Below, piece by piece: positions 45,960 through 55,002 of a DNA stretch of 64,000 bases. Both the position numbers and the translations under genes were made by a program. Every line of letters starts with the position of its first letter. The stretch's first letter is position 1. Source of the DNA: Chloroflexota bacterium (GTDB lineage: Bacteria > Chloroflexota > Anaerolineae > Anaerolineales > Anaerolineaceae); the NCBI GenBank assembly GCA_021825925.1, contig JAKAFP010000008.1, forward strand, positions 62,001 through 126,000, given 5' to 3'. The notes under the pieces were generated by a model. It ran no database searches, was not told the DNA's origin, and saw nothing but the letters and a program-made list of their open reading frames with translations.

Positions 45960-45987
45960 TAGAGCAGAGGGTTGCCCCTCTGCTCTA
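45960..45987 (-). promoter_or_regulatory. mRNA hairpin between binding-protein and ATPase genes
   Basis: Perfect 12-bp arms tagagcagaggg / ccctctgctcta with a four-base loop, 13 bases after the binding-protein stop. There is no T-run on the minus strand, so it is more likely a stabiliser of the upstream mRNA or a partial attenuator than a full terminator. Confidence 0.7.
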
Positions 45988-46000
45988 TGAATTGAAACGA

Positions 46001-47083
46001 CTACTTCAGGTCTTCAGCTTTAATGTATCCGCTGTCAACAAGTTCTTTCTGGTAGTTGGTAATGTCAATGCTAATGGGGGTCAAAAGGTAAGAAGGAACA
46101 ATTTTGACTTCATTATTGTAGGTTTTGGTGTCATTGACATCCACAGTCTCGCCCTTGAGAGCCTGATCAACCATCTTGGCAGTCTGAGCAGCAAGTGCAC
46201 GAGTGTCTTTGAAAACGGTGTAGGTTTGTTCGCCAGCGATCATGGATTTGATCGAAGCAACTTCCGCATCCTGTCCAGTGACAACGGGGCATTTCAGTTC
46301 AGGTGTGCAGTAGCCAACACCCTTCAGTGAAGAGAGGATACCGATTGAAAGACCATCGTAGGGTGACAAAACGCCGTCAATTTTCGCGTCGGTGTAATAG
46401 GCGCTCAGAAGGTTGTCCATACGAGCCTGAGCGGTAGCTGCAAGCCAGCGTAAGGTACCGACTTTATCCATGCCCATTTGACCACTTTTCACGACCAAAA
46501 CACCACTGTCAATGTAGGGTTGAAGAACAGACATGGCGCCATCATAGAAATAGAAGGCATTGGTATCATCAGGTGATCCACCGAAGAGTTCAATATTGAA
46601 GGGGCCTTTGGCACCATCTGTTACACCAAGTCCTTTAAGAAGTTGGGTTCCTTGAATGACACCCACACCGAAATTATCGAAGGTGGCGTAGTAATCAACA
46701 TTCTCAGTTTTGGTGATCAGGCGATCATAAGAGATAACCAAAACACCAGCATCATGTGCTTTTTTAAGCACGTCAGACATGGTTGAACCATCAATGGCTG
46801 CGATCACGAGAACTTTGGCACCTTTGGTGACCATGTTTTCGATCTGAGCCAATTGGTTTTGGATATCATTGTCTGCAAATTGTAAATCAGCCTGGTAGCC
46901 TAAGGATTCAAATGACTTGACCATGCTCTCTCCGTCAGAAATCCAACGGGTTGAAGTTTTGGTAGGCATAGAAATTCCGACGAGTTTGGCATCAGAACTG
47001 GCTTTCGGTGCGCCGCAAGCAGCAAGCACGAAGCTTAAAAGAACGAGAACAACGACTAACTTATAGATCAAACCTTTTGACAT
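46001..47083 (-). CDS. Sugar ABC transporter substrate-binding lipoprotein, ChvE-like
   Basis: A 360-residue periplasmic-binding-protein type I fold. The signal peptide ends in the lipobox VLAACG (C23). Then come [43 protein letters not shown] and [14 protein letters not shown], close to ChvE/GguABC-type multiple-sugar binding proteins. It captures monosaccharides outside the membrane for the importer encoded downstream. It is the first gene of the transport operon. The gap to the regulator gene (153 bases) must hold its promoter. AGGAGAAGG lies ahead of the ATG. Confidence 0.92.
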   Translation of the reverse strand: MSKGLIYKLVVVLVLLSFVLAACGAPKASSDAKLVGISMPTKTSTRWISDGESMVKSFESLGYQADLQFADNDIQNQLAQIENMVTKGAKVLVIAAIDGSTMSDVLKKAHDAGVLVISYDRLITKTENVDYYATFDNFGVGVIQGTQLLKGLGVTDGAKGPFNIELFGGSPDDTNAFYFYDGAMSVLQPYIDSGVLVVKSGQMGMDKVGTLRWLAATAQARMDNLLSAYYTDAKIDGVLSPYDGLSIGILSSLKGVGYCTPELKCPVVTGQDAEVASIKSMIAGEQTYTVFKDTRALAAQTAKMVDQALKGETVDVNDTKTYNNEVKIVPSYLLTPISIDITNYQKELVDSGYIKAEDLK

Positions 47084-47236
47084 TTCCTTCTCCTTATTCG
47101 AAAAATTGGTTTTATTGGTTACATTTCAAAATTTCTGGTCCTTTTTGAAAACACCGTCTTCAACCATATCCTTATAGTGTGAAAATCTCACCTCCTTATA
47201 CAATATCTCAGTCAAAGGATCCTGAGGATAACGAAA

Positions 47237-48268
47237 TTATGCAGTTCGTACTGTACTTTCACGAACTACGAGAATTGGCTTAATAATCGTGGGTGACACA
47301 AGAGAGGATTTGTTTTCTATTCTTGCCTGGATCATATCTGAAAGCTTTTGAACAGCCAATGCACCTGAAAGCTGCAAATCTTGAAAAATGGTAGATAAAG
47401 AGGGATACAAGTATGCCGACTCTAATAAATTGTCAAACCCAATGACAGCAAGATCTTCAGGAATTCTTAGCCCGCGCATTAATGCGACTCTGAGCGCACT
47501 CTGAGCCATTTGGTCGTTTCCAACAAAGACTGCATCCATTTCAGGGTAAGAAACCAATAACTCGCAAATTGCTTGTTCACCACTCGCAGAAGACCAGTTG
47601 CCCATCGTGCAATGTTCTTCTTTGGGAGTAAAACCGGCAGCAATCAAAGCGTCTTGCCAGCCTTGTTTTCGTTGGCGAGCCTCCCACCAATCAATCGGGC
47701 CAGAGATATGACCAATATTCTTTTTTCCAAGACTGATGAGATGCTCAGTAGCTATTTTTGCGCCATAATAATTATCAACAGATACGTAATTAACATTTTC
47801 ACGATTACCCATAGTTAAGAAGATAATCGGTATATTGATGCTAGGCAGATAATCAACCAACCAACTTCGATTGTCACCAATTTCTGACACTGCCCAAATA
47901 ATACCGTCAACTTGATGAGCATCAAACCATTGGAAAACAGGTTTGACATTATCTCCACTTTCAATTTCTTTAAGCAGCAAACCGTAACCCAATTCCTGAG
48001 CTTTATTGGTTATTCCGTTCAACGTTCGTGAAGGACCAATATATTTCAATCCAGAAATAACCACACCAAAGAGATAGGTCTTTTGGCGGCTTAGACTTTG
48101 GGCGATCGCGCTGGGATGGTAGCTCAATTCATCCATGATCTTTTTTACCCGGGTTCGGGTCTCATCAGAGACATCCTGACGGTTGTTGAGCACGCGTGAA
48201 ACAGTTTGCCTTGAAACCCCGGCTTTTTCCGCAACGTCATAAATGGTAGTTTTATTTCGTTCAGCCAA
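47237..48268 (-). CDS. LacI-family transcriptional regulator of the arabinose locus
   Basis: A 343-residue repressor. The N-terminal LacI helix-turn-helix reads TTIYDVAEKAGVSRQTVSRVLNN (given as TIYDVAEKAGVSRQTVSRVL), with hinge SYHPSAIAQSL. A periplasmic-binding-like effector domain follows (LFGVVISGLKY, PIIFLTMGN, VFVGNDQMAQSALR, VIGFDN). The start is a TTG at 48268 with AGAGGAAA upstream, giving the usual family length. The frame opens earlier (48370), but that stretch contains the operator repeats. It probably senses a pentose or arabinose-derived ligand and controls the transport and ara operons as well as itself. Confidence 0.9.
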   Translation of the reverse strand: MAERNKTTIYDVAEKAGVSRQTVSRVLNNRQDVSDETRTRVKKIMDELSYHPSAIAQSLSRQKTYLFGVVISGLKYIGPSRTLNGITNKAQELGYGLLLKEIESGDNVKPVFQWFDAHQVDGIIWAVSEIGDNRSWLVDYLPSINIPIIFLTMGNRENVNYVSVDNYYGAKIATEHLISLGKKNIGHISGPIDWWEARQRKQGWQDALIAAGFTPKEEHCTMGNWSSASGEQAICELLVSYPEMDAVFVGNDQMAQSALRVALMRGLRIPEDLAVIGFDNLLESAYLYPSLSTIFQDLQLSGALAVQKLSDMIQARIENKSSLVSPTIIKPILVVRESTVRTA

Positions 48269-48301
48269 GGTTTCCTCTAATAAAAAAGTTTGTCTGGAAT
48301 T

Positions 48302-48337
48302 GTGAGCGGTAACGTGAGCGGTAACGTGACCGCTCAC
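48302..48337. promoter_or_regulatory. Three-half-site operator upstream of the LacI-family gene
   Basis: Two direct copies of gtgagcggtaac (48302-48313, 48314-48325) are followed by gtgaccgctcac (48326-48337). The second and third form a palindrome matching at 11 of 12 positions with a central CG, the usual LacI-family shape. It lies 34-69 bases before the TTG start and probably serves autoregulation. Confidence 0.8.
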
Positions 48338-48487
48338 GAACATAATAGCAAAATCAGAATCTGAAGTCAATAGGTTTAAGGCAATCTGACATTTTTTGTC
48401 CGATTATATTAATGGTTCTTAATCTTCCCTTTTGACCCCTAGATGTAATAACTTCGACATTATTTGTCGTCCCACCTCCTCCCCCGT

Positions 48488-48516
48488 AAAAAATAAGCCC
48501 GGCTTCACGCCGGGCT
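48488..48516 (-). terminator. Intrinsic terminator of the FW-domain lipoprotein gene
   Basis: On the minus strand agcccggc / gccgggct form an 8-bp stem with a five-base loop, followed by TTATTTTTTA. It lies 24 bases after the stop at 48540. Confidence 0.88.
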
Positions 48517-48539
48517 CATTAGTATTTATCGTTCCTCGA

Positions 48540-49172
48540 TTAGGGGTTGCCTACCACAATCTTCATACTCATTTCTTCACCAAACAGTTTTCCGTCGGCA
48601 TTCACCAATCTCCAATAGCTGGTGTGGGTACCCAAGTCAGATGGAGCGGTAAAGGTGACCGCGACTTGAACACTTTGATCGGGCTTTACCTCATTGGGAA
48701 GGTGCACATAAAGCATCTCTTTGGCGTCCTTCAACCCATCAAGATAAGCCAAACGATAAGCAGTCTTCCAAGTGGTCGTTCCGATGTTCTTGATGGCCCA
48801 TATTTTCACCACCGTTGAACCAGGTTTGACGATCGTTCCGTCGGGGATGGTGACATCAGAAACGTAAACCGCCTTGTCATCCACATCACCCTGAATTGAA
48901 ACAGGTTGTGTTGACGTCGGTGTTGGGAACACTTCGGTAATCTCGGGGGTAGCGGTCGGCGGTGCCATGGTCGGTGTGGCAGTCGGCTCAAGTGTGGGCG
49001 TAGCCGATGGGGTCAAAGCCGCGTTTTGGGTAAACTCAGCCTGGATGGTGGCGGCAATTTGGGTAATCTTGATCGCCGGATCCTCGGTCGGTGTGGCAGC
49101 CGCACAGGCTGACAAGATGATCGTGCTGATGAGGAGGACTGCAATCAGCCCCCTGTTGATTTTTGAGTTCAT
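48540..49172 (-). CDS. Lipoprotein with NBR1-type Ig-like (FW) domain
   Basis: A 210-residue predicted lipoprotein: signal peptide, lipobox ILSAC (C23), a Thr/Pro linker (about 60-95) and a C-terminal beta-sandwich. That domain has the four-tryptophan style of the FW domain first described in the autophagy receptor NBR1: KIWAIKNIGTTTW, then HTSYWRLVNADGKLFGEEM. Pfam places bacterial copies under N_BRCA1_IG. Bacterial roles are unclear; peptide or cell-surface binding is possible. The start at 49172 has AAGGAA eight to nine bases upstream. The frame extends to 49298 but that part is not signal-like. Confidence 0.85.
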   Translation of the reverse strand: MNSKINRGLIAVLLISTIILSACAAATPTEDPAIKITQIAATIQAEFTQNAALTPSATPTLEPTATPTMAPPTATPEITEVFPTPTSTQPVSIQGDVDDKAVYVSDVTIPDGTIVKPGSTVVKIWAIKNIGTTTWKTAYRLAYLDGLKDAKEMLYVHLPNEVKPDQSVQVAVTFTAPSDLGTHTSYWRLVNADGKLFGEEMSMKIVVGNP

Positions 49173-49540
49173 GATGATCTTTTCCTTATTCATTTTTTTA
49201 TATAAGTTGTTATTGTCAGGCGAAACGAAGCAGTTGTCAAGGCTGATGATAAATGACCAATTGTCAATACTTTTTATACTTTGCTGATTAATGATCATTT
49301 TCTGCTATCATCAGAGGTATATATTTGTTATCAGCAAGAAGTCAAATCAGTCAGTCATGAGGTAAATAATTAAACATGACCCAAACTCACGCAGGATCTG
49401 CCACAAATTCCACGCTCATCACCTTTTTGGCAGTTCATCCACCAACAACAACATTAAGCTGATCGCGGAATAAAAAACTGACATTGATTATCATAAACAA
49501 GGGGATTGAATTAATGTAAAAGCTAAAATCTGGAGGGAAA
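49173..49540. other. Intergenic region between divergent genes
   Basis: These 368 bases separate the divergent FW lipoprotein and ketopantoate-reductase-like genes and should contain both promoters. No gene longer than 28 codons, hairpin or repeat is convincing. Confidence 0.6.
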
Positions 49541-50482
49541 ATGTCAACTGGACAGGTCAGGATATTGGTATTTGGCGCGGGAGTAAATGGATGTGCATGC
49601 GCCAGCATTTTACATCAAAGCGGCATTAACGTAACTGTTCTGGCAAGGAGCCCTCGCTACGAATTCATCCGCGATAATGGCATTGTCATTGAAAATCCAA
49701 TGAACCACCAGCGATCCGTCGCCAAAGTGGAAGTTGTTAGTTCATTAGCTCCGGAAGATTATTATGATTACATTTTTGTGATCATGCGCAAGAATCAAGC
49801 CCTTGAAATATTACCCATTCTTCGACAAAACCGCTCACCAAATATTGTCTTCATGGGAAACACCCTTGCGGACCCACAGGAATATACCAACGAACTCGGC
49901 AAAGAACGTGTATTAATGGGGCATGTTTATGCCGCGGGAAGACGTGAGGGAAACATCATTAAAGCGATGATCGTTAAATCCATCGCCATCCCCTTTGGTG
50001 AAATTGATGGAACCAATACGCCCCGCTTGAAAATGCTAGTCTCCACTTTGAATCATGGCATTTCAAAGGCCAAAATATCCACCCATATTGTGGACGATTT
50101 GGTGGTTCATGCCGCTGGTGTCGTACCCATAGCCATGCTAGGGCTGAAACATGGAGGAGACTTACGCGACCTGGCAAAATCAAAATCTGACCTTACCCTG
50201 ATGGTTAAAGCGATCAAGGAATCGTTATCGGTAGTCCAGGCCTTGGGTTATAAGCACCTTTCTCCAAGCGATAAAATGATGATGAATACACCTCTATTCT
50301 TGCTCACAACTATGTTCCGCTTACTCCTAAAATCAAAATTGGGCGAGGTCGGTATTGGTTATCATCTCTCTCAGGCTCCAGATGAAATGCAGCAACTTGC
50401 CAAAGAAATGCATGCACTCGTGAAACGATCAGGGCTCGAAGTTCCATCTCTGCGTGCTGCACTAGATGTATATCCTTCCTAG
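49541..50482 (+). CDS. Ketopantoate reductase family protein (ApbA/PanE-like)
   Basis: A 313-residue NADPH-dependent reductase-like protein. The N-terminal nucleotide motif is ILVFGAGVNGCACASIL. A DYIFVIMRKNQALEIL strand and NIVFMGNT follow, and the C-terminal helical domain begins near HIVDDLVVHAAG. In PanE the catalytic Lys and Glu lie in the C-terminal domain; the equivalent segment here is poorly conserved, so activity on ketopantoate is uncertain. GGAGG lies upstream of the ATG. It stands alone, followed by a HIT pseudogene on the same strand 28 bases away. Confidence 0.82.
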   Translation: MSTGQVRILVFGAGVNGCACASILHQSGINVTVLARSPRYEFIRDNGIVIENPMNHQRSVAKVEVVSSLAPEDYYDYIFVIMRKNQALEILPILRQNRSPNIVFMGNTLADPQEYTNELGKERVLMGHVYAAGRREGNIIKAMIVKSIAIPFGEIDGTNTPRLKMLVSTLNHGISKAKISTHIVDDLVVHAAGVVPIAMLGLKHGGDLRDLAKSKSDLTLMVKAIKESLSVVQALGYKHLSPSDKMMMNTPLFLLTTMFRLLLKSKLGEVGIGYHLSQAPDEMQQLAKEMHALVKRSGLEVPSLRAALDVYPS

Positions 50483-50510
50483 CCCATAACTATTTTGATC
50501 TGAGGACGTT

Positions 50511-50993
50511 ATGAGGACTATATCTCTGGTGAAACAGACAAACAACGACTGCTTTGTCAGCCAATAACAGAGAGGCTAAGAAAAACTCTTCGGCGGTTTT
50601 TTTTATGAAGAGGATCTGATCTCGGTCTCTCATTCCCTTTTTGGGGGGGACGAGAAAACTCATTACATCAGTCATATCTTCATCGAAACCAAAAGACACG
50701 TGGCCGAGTATGCCGACTTGACAGATAACGAAGCCCAAAGGATAGAACTCGACATCATAAAGGTTCCAAAAGCACTGCTGATCACCCTAGACATGGACCA
50801 TGTCTATTCATTTATAATTGTGGACGGCGTTCCACATGTGCACGTTATCGGAGGCTATCGCGGAGCCTCGCGCGAGTATTGGGGGGCACGGGTGGATGAA
50901 TAGCCCGATGCGCCCAAGGGTGGAGAGAACGAGATCGAGAAGATCACCGAACAAATTCGCCGTTATTTAGCCAATGCAGTTGAGGGTGCTTAA
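50511..50993 (+). pseudogene. Decayed HIT-family hydrolase gene
   Basis: One frame from the ATG at 50511 to the stop at 50991 encodes a recognisable HIT protein (YEEDLISVSHSLF, ETKRHVAEYADLTDNEAQRI, MDHVYSFIIVDGVPHVHV, then REYWGARVDE and PDAPKGGENE). It is broken by three internal stops: TAA at 50565, TAA at 50577 and TAG at 50901. The catalytic triad normally written HVHVHV is reduced to HVHV by loss of two residues, and the paired cysteine near residue 14 is replaced by serine (CFVS). No frameshift is needed to align it. The stop overlaps the ATG of the next gene (TAATG). Confidence 0.85.
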
Positions 50994-51520
50994 TGGAAAA
51001 ACCAATCGAATTCCAAAAAAAGAAACAACCGGTCTTATTAATTACCTTGTTCTTATTATTCATCGGTGGTGCGGGTATTTGGGTTTTGCTTCGTTTCCTC
51101 TACCCCAACCTTGAAGGGTTTTGGAAATTTAAGCTCACAGCGGTTGTGATCATTGCAGCGGTCGTGATCTGGGCAATCGTAGTGGTGATCAGGCATGCGA
51201 ACCGAAAGATCCCCGGTCTAGTCGTTGACAATAATGGCATCACGGATCACACCAACATCACCAGCGTCGGCTTCATCCCCTGGAACGATATCACCTCCTT
51301 TGAGTTGGTCAAGGGCAGCTTTCAGCATCAATTGATCGTGGTCAAAGTAAAAAACCCGGATTTTTACATTTATGCCAATCCTAAATTGAGTGCAAGCCGC
51401 CAAATGCAGTTAAGTCAATTTGGGTCGCCCATTCTGGTCACTGCCACCACGCTGGAGTACGATCCGCAGCAGCTCTTAAGCATACTGACTGAGCGATTGG
51501 GTCATTTTACAAGATATTGA
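50993..51520 (+). CDS. STM3941-like membrane protein with PH-like domain
   Basis: A 175-residue protein with two N-terminal membrane helices (about 13-35 and 43-68) and a cytoplasmic PH-like beta domain. Its GLVVDNNGITDHTNITSVGFIPWNDI segment (given by its ends, GLVVDNNGI and GFIPWNDI) is the hallmark of STM3941-type proteins. Function of the family is not known. The ATG overlaps the stop of the HIT pseudogene by one base, so translation was probably coupled to that gene before it decayed. A GAGGGTG lies seven bases upstream. Confidence 0.75.
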   Translation: MEKPIEFQKKKQPVLLITLFLLFIGGAGIWVLLRFLYPNLEGFWKFKLTAVVIIAAVVIWAIVVVIRHANRKIPGLVVDNNGITDHTNITSVGFIPWNDITSFELVKGSFQHQLIVVKVKNPDFYIYANPKLSASRQMQLSQFGSPILVTATTLEYDPQQLLSILTERLGHFTRY

Positions 51521-51601
51521 TCATCCAAAACTCTAATCTAAAAGACTCAATCCTTTTGCTATAATCAGTTAATTATCTTAACTGAATCAGGAATCATTTT
51601 A

Positions 51602-52438
51602 ATGGGTCACAAAATCTACTTCGCCGACAACCTCGGAATTCTGCAGTCATTGCCTTCTGAATCCGTAAGTCTCATTTATATAGACCCCCCTTTCAACACA
51701 GGTAAAACACAGGCGCGTACTCAAATAAAGATCGAAAAATCAGATACCGGTGACCGAACCGGCTTCGCCGGGCAGCGCTATACAACCTTAAAAGTCGGTT
51801 CTCAGGCCTATGAAGACGTGTTTGACGACTTGCCCACCTTCCTGGAACCGCGCTTGATCGAAGCCAAGCGCATCCTCAAACCAAACGGCAGCCTCTACTT
51901 CCACATTGATTATCGCGAAGTGCACTACTGCAAGGTGCTGCTTGACAGCATCTTTGGGCGCGAAAGCTTTTTAAACGAGATCATTTGGGCTTACGACTAC
52001 GGTGCCCGTACCAAGAAGAAATGGCCTGCCAAACACGACAACATCCTGTGGTATGCCAAGGACCCCGAGAACTACATCTTTAACGTGGATGAGATCGAAC
52101 GCATCCCCTACATGGCCCCCGGTCTGGTCGGACCGGAAAAAGCCGCCCTCGGCAAACTGCCCACCGATACATGGTGGCATACCATTGTTCCGACCAACGG
52201 CAAAGAAAAGACCGGCTACCCCACCCAGAAACCTTTGGGCATCATCCGGCGCATCATTTCCGCTTCCTCCAACCCGGGCGACACCGTGCTCGATTTCTTC
52301 GCCGGCAGCGGCACCACCGGTGTAGCCTGTCACGAACTCGGCCGCGAATTCATCCTCGTGGATAGCAATCCGCAAGCCATCGAGACCATGAAGGTGCGCT
52401 TCAAAGAGTGTAATGATATTGATTGGATAACAAGTTAA
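51602..52438 (+). CDS. Orphan DNA methyltransferase, beta class (N4-cytosine or N6-adenine)
   Basis: A 278-residue enzyme. The catalytic motif DPPFNTG (D28-P-P-F) comes first and the SAM motif DFFAGSGTTG near residue 240 comes last, the order of beta-class amino-methyltransferases. The middle (about 110-200) forms the target-recognition part. Family members modify the exocyclic amino group of adenine or cytosine; DPPF is compatible with either. No restriction endonuclease or specificity gene is adjacent, so it is probably a solitary methylase. AGGA lies ten bases upstream of the ATG. The target sequence cannot be read. Confidence 0.88.
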   Translation: MGHKIYFADNLGILQSLPSESVSLIYIDPPFNTGKTQARTQIKIEKSDTGDRTGFAGQRYTTLKVGSQAYEDVFDDLPTFLEPRLIEAKRILKPNGSLYFHIDYREVHYCKVLLDSIFGRESFLNEIIWAYDYGARTKKKWPAKHDNILWYAKDPENYIFNVDEIERIPYMAPGLVGPEKAALGKLPTDTWWHTIVPTNGKEKTGYPTQKPLGIIRRIISASSNPGDTVLDFFAGSGTTGVACHELGREFILVDSNPQAIETMKVRFKECNDIDWITS

Positions 52439-52533
52439 TAATTTAGCATTTCAGCAAGGAAATTAGAGACTTTATAAGCTGGTCACTCAAGATTTGATCG
52501 TGGTAACAGCCATATTCTTGGGAAGGCGGAAAA

Positions 52534-54789
52534 ATGAATCTAAACAGCTCTTGCTTGAAGCATTCTTTTATTGTCGTCCTGTTTGCATCCTACCTGGTAT
52601 TATGCGGATGCCAAAACCTGCAAAGTCTTTCATCAAGTAATGATAATTCACTCAAGCATCCAAAAGATTATCCGGCCGTCCCGTATGAGATGATATCAAC
52701 GGATTCAATTTTTACCTATCTTGAAGCGCTCACCTCAATTCAGCCATATTCGGGTTGGCGAAACTCAGCCAGCAGCGGTGAGGCGGAAGCGTTGGATTAT
52801 GTTCAAAACCAGCTAGATGGTTTTTCAAACCTGAAAGCAAATGGAATGGAGCTTGAACGGCAGTCATTCAATGTTTATGCAGGGGTGGAATTATGGACGA
52901 CTGACATCTACCTGACGCTCGCCGGGCAAGAGGTCGAAGTTCCTGCAGATGGTTTACGCGGTTCACGTTATGATCCAAAAATAGCACTATCGTTGGATTC
53001 TGATGGTAAAGCAAATGACATTGAACGAAACCCGGTTGAGGCCTCTGGATCAATTTTGATCGTCAGTACAGTTGAAGAGTTGGACAGGTTGAGTTCCTCT
53101 GATGTAAAGAACATGATCATGATCCTGGATTATGCCTTGATTGATTCTGTCACAAACCATGATTTTGTCTCGAACACTCAAAGCTTGATCAGGTTGATTG
53201 ATAATGGGTTGAACGGGCTTATTCTGGTCACCAGTTATTCCAATGTGGATGGCGAATCCAGAGGAACGATGATAGGCGACGGCGGTGTTTTTCAATGGTT
53301 CAATCATACACAGCCAATTCCGATTTTATATGTGAGACTTGAAGATCTAAAAACTGCAGGGATTGAAAAATGGCAGGATTTTGGAAAAGTTGAATCTGCG
53401 CGCATGGTATGGGATGCTGACGTTTTAATGCCCGCAAATGCCGGCAATTTGATCATGCATATTCCGGGAGTTGATCCTTCAAAAGCTGTGCTGCTTTCAG
53501 CTCATATTGACTCACCAAACGGCCCTGGTGCTTTTGACGACGGCAGCGGTTCAGCCATTTTGCTTGAAATTGCGCGAATCTTAAATGAATCAAAAGTACA
53601 ACCCGCCGTTGACCTCTATATCGCGTGGTATGGCGGACACGAGTTGGGTACATACGGTTCATCTTATTTTATCTCCACCCATCAAGACCTAATGGATAAG
53701 CTGCTGGCCATGCTTGTGATAGATCCGGTCGGCATGCCGCTGGACGGAAAAGAAATAAATATTTCAACGAGTTATACAAGTTATCAAAGTTTTGGGGATG
53801 ATCGTTCACTTTGGGCGGACTTTTTATCCAGTGACGCGACAACTCACGGCATCGTTTTTGAACAAGAAAAATTTGATGGACTGATTGCAGATAACAGTAA
53901 TTTTGACGCCTTCAACGTACCGGAATTCAACCTGTCAGTTTTGGACAATGCCGAGTGGGTGGCGAAAGGCAGCGCGTATGGTCATTATGCCAGCCATTGG
54001 CACGATCCATATGAGACCGTTGAACTAGCCAAAAGTGTTGATGATGTGTTTGCTGATATCACCAGAATTGCTCTTTCTGCCGCTCTTGAGACTGGCCGTG
54101 AAGAAATTGTGTTTAAAGTAACTCCCAAGGTTGAACACCGCGCGGTTGTGATTGCAAGTCACACAGAAAATCCAAGCATCGCACCGGCTTTATTGCAGGA
54201 TTTGGGAATGGCACTGGCCTGGAATGGATTTGATGTAGATCTTATTCCTTATGGGCAGAGTGTAACCGAGGAGGATCTTAAGGATACTGAACTGGTTGTA
54301 CTGCTCCCGACCCTCGATTACCCTGGTCCAAATGTTGAAACATGGAACAAAGTAGAAACTGAGTTGCTGACCCGCTACGTTGAAGATGGTGGATTATTGT
54401 TGGTGACCAATAGCGCATATAGCCTGGCTTCCGGCCGGCGGGTGGAAGAGGTGAACGAAGACGCCACAGCCATTAACGTCCTGTTGAAACCCATGGGGAT
54501 CGAATTCAGAACTGGAAATCTGGGTGGAGATTCATATCAGATTACGAATGATCATGCTTTGACTGCCAACATTCACCAATTAGCCTCAATGTTTGAAAAC
54601 AATCGCGTGCCGGTAAAACTAGCAAATGGGCTTGAATTGGTCAAGGGGGTTATGGGGCTGGTGGATTATGGAAAACAAGGCGGTCAGATCCTCGTTATCA
54701 GCGACATCGGGTTTCTGAAGAATATTGCTCAAAGCGTGCAAAACCTGGAATTGGTTAAGAATATTGCCGATTATGCGGCCAATCGTTAA
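52534..54789 (+). CDS. M28-family aminopeptidase lipoprotein with C-terminal extra domain
   Basis: A 751-residue predicted lipoprotein with lipobox VLCGC (C26, or C24). A PA-like insert is followed by the M28 zinc-peptidase core: LSAHIDSPNGPGAFDDGSG (H324, D326, D335) and AWYGGHELGTYGS (E370, where most members have EE). The last 210 residues (about 525-751) form an alpha/beta domain resembling class I glutamine-amidotransferase-like or DUF4350 modules (VVLLPTLDYPGP, EDGGLLLVTNSAYS). It is probably a secreted aminopeptidase anchored to the outer surface. It has an unusually poor ribosome site (AAGGCGGAAAA). Confidence 0.88.
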   Translation: MNLNSSCLKHSFIVVLFASYLVLCGCQNLQSLSSSNDNSLKHPKDYPAVPYEMISTDSIFTYLEALTSIQPYSGWRNSASSGEAEALDYVQNQLDGFSNLKANGMELERQSFNVYAGVELWTTDIYLTLAGQEVEVPADGLRGSRYDPKIALSLDSDGKANDIERNPVEASGSILIVSTVEELDRLSSSDVKNMIMILDYALIDSVTNHDFVSNTQSLIRLIDNGLNGLILVTSYSNVDGESRGTMIGDGGVFQWFNHTQPIPILYVRLEDLKTAGIEKWQDFGKVESARMVWDADVLMPANAGNLIMHIPGVDPSKAVLLSAHIDSPNGPGAFDDGSGSAILLEIARILNESKVQPAVDLYIAWYGGHELGTYGSSYFISTHQDLMDKLLAMLVIDPVGMPLDGKEINISTSYTSYQSFGDDRSLWADFLSSDATTHGIVFEQEKFDGLIADNSNFDAFNVPEFNLSVLDNAEWVAKGSAYGHYASHWHDPYETVELAKSVDDVFADITRIALSAALETGREEIVFKVTPKVEHRAVVIASHTENPSIAPALLQDLGMALAWNGFDVDLIPYGQSVTEEDLKDTELVVLLPTLDYPGPNVETWNKVETELLTRYVEDGGLLLVTNSAYSLASGRRVEEVNEDATAINVLLKPMGIEFRTGNLGGDSYQITNDHALTANIHQLASMFENNRVPVKLANGLELVKGVMGLVDYGKQGGQILVISDIGFLKNIAQSVQNLELVKNIADYAANR

Positions 54790-55002
54790 TATGCGTTATT
54801 TGTATCCCCTTTGGATGTCTTTTATCATCCGGTAAAATGGCTTTCATTGGCGGGATGATCCATCTAATAGATGAAAAGTGAAAGGAGATTTGAGGTCAGT
54901 TGATCTATGACCATTCACTAAATATAATGTGACCTTGGTAATTTGACATCATTTCTCAAACATGATAAACTCGGTCTACAATTCAATAGCCCCAAAACGG
55001 CA
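54790..55002. other. Intergenic region upstream of the SAM riboswitch
   Basis: It contains a plausible promoter: -35 TTGACA at 54943-54948, 17-base spacer, -10 TAAACT at 54966-54971, about 30-40 bases before the riboswitch. Otherwise nothing recognisable. Confidence 0.5.
54943..54971 (+). promoter_or_regulatory. Probable sigma70 promoter of metK
   Basis: A perfect TTGACA, 17-base spacer and a weak TAAACT (four of six matches). Its position fits a transcript that starts shortly before the S-box aptamer. Confidence 0.5.

Noticed and set aside
48269-48370. N-terminal extension of the LacI-family regulator
   Set aside because: It would translate through the operator repeats (VSGHVTAHVTAH); a TTG with AGAGGAAA gives the usual family length.
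49376-49462. 28-codon frame (MTQTHAGSATNS...) before the ketopantoate-reductase-like gene
   Set aside because: No ribosome site, no recognisable similarity, and such a length is expected by chance.
50504-50903. Stop-codon recoding in the HIT gene
   Set aside because: Two TAA and one TAG are interrupted together with damage to the HIT triad, so decay explains the data better than recoding.
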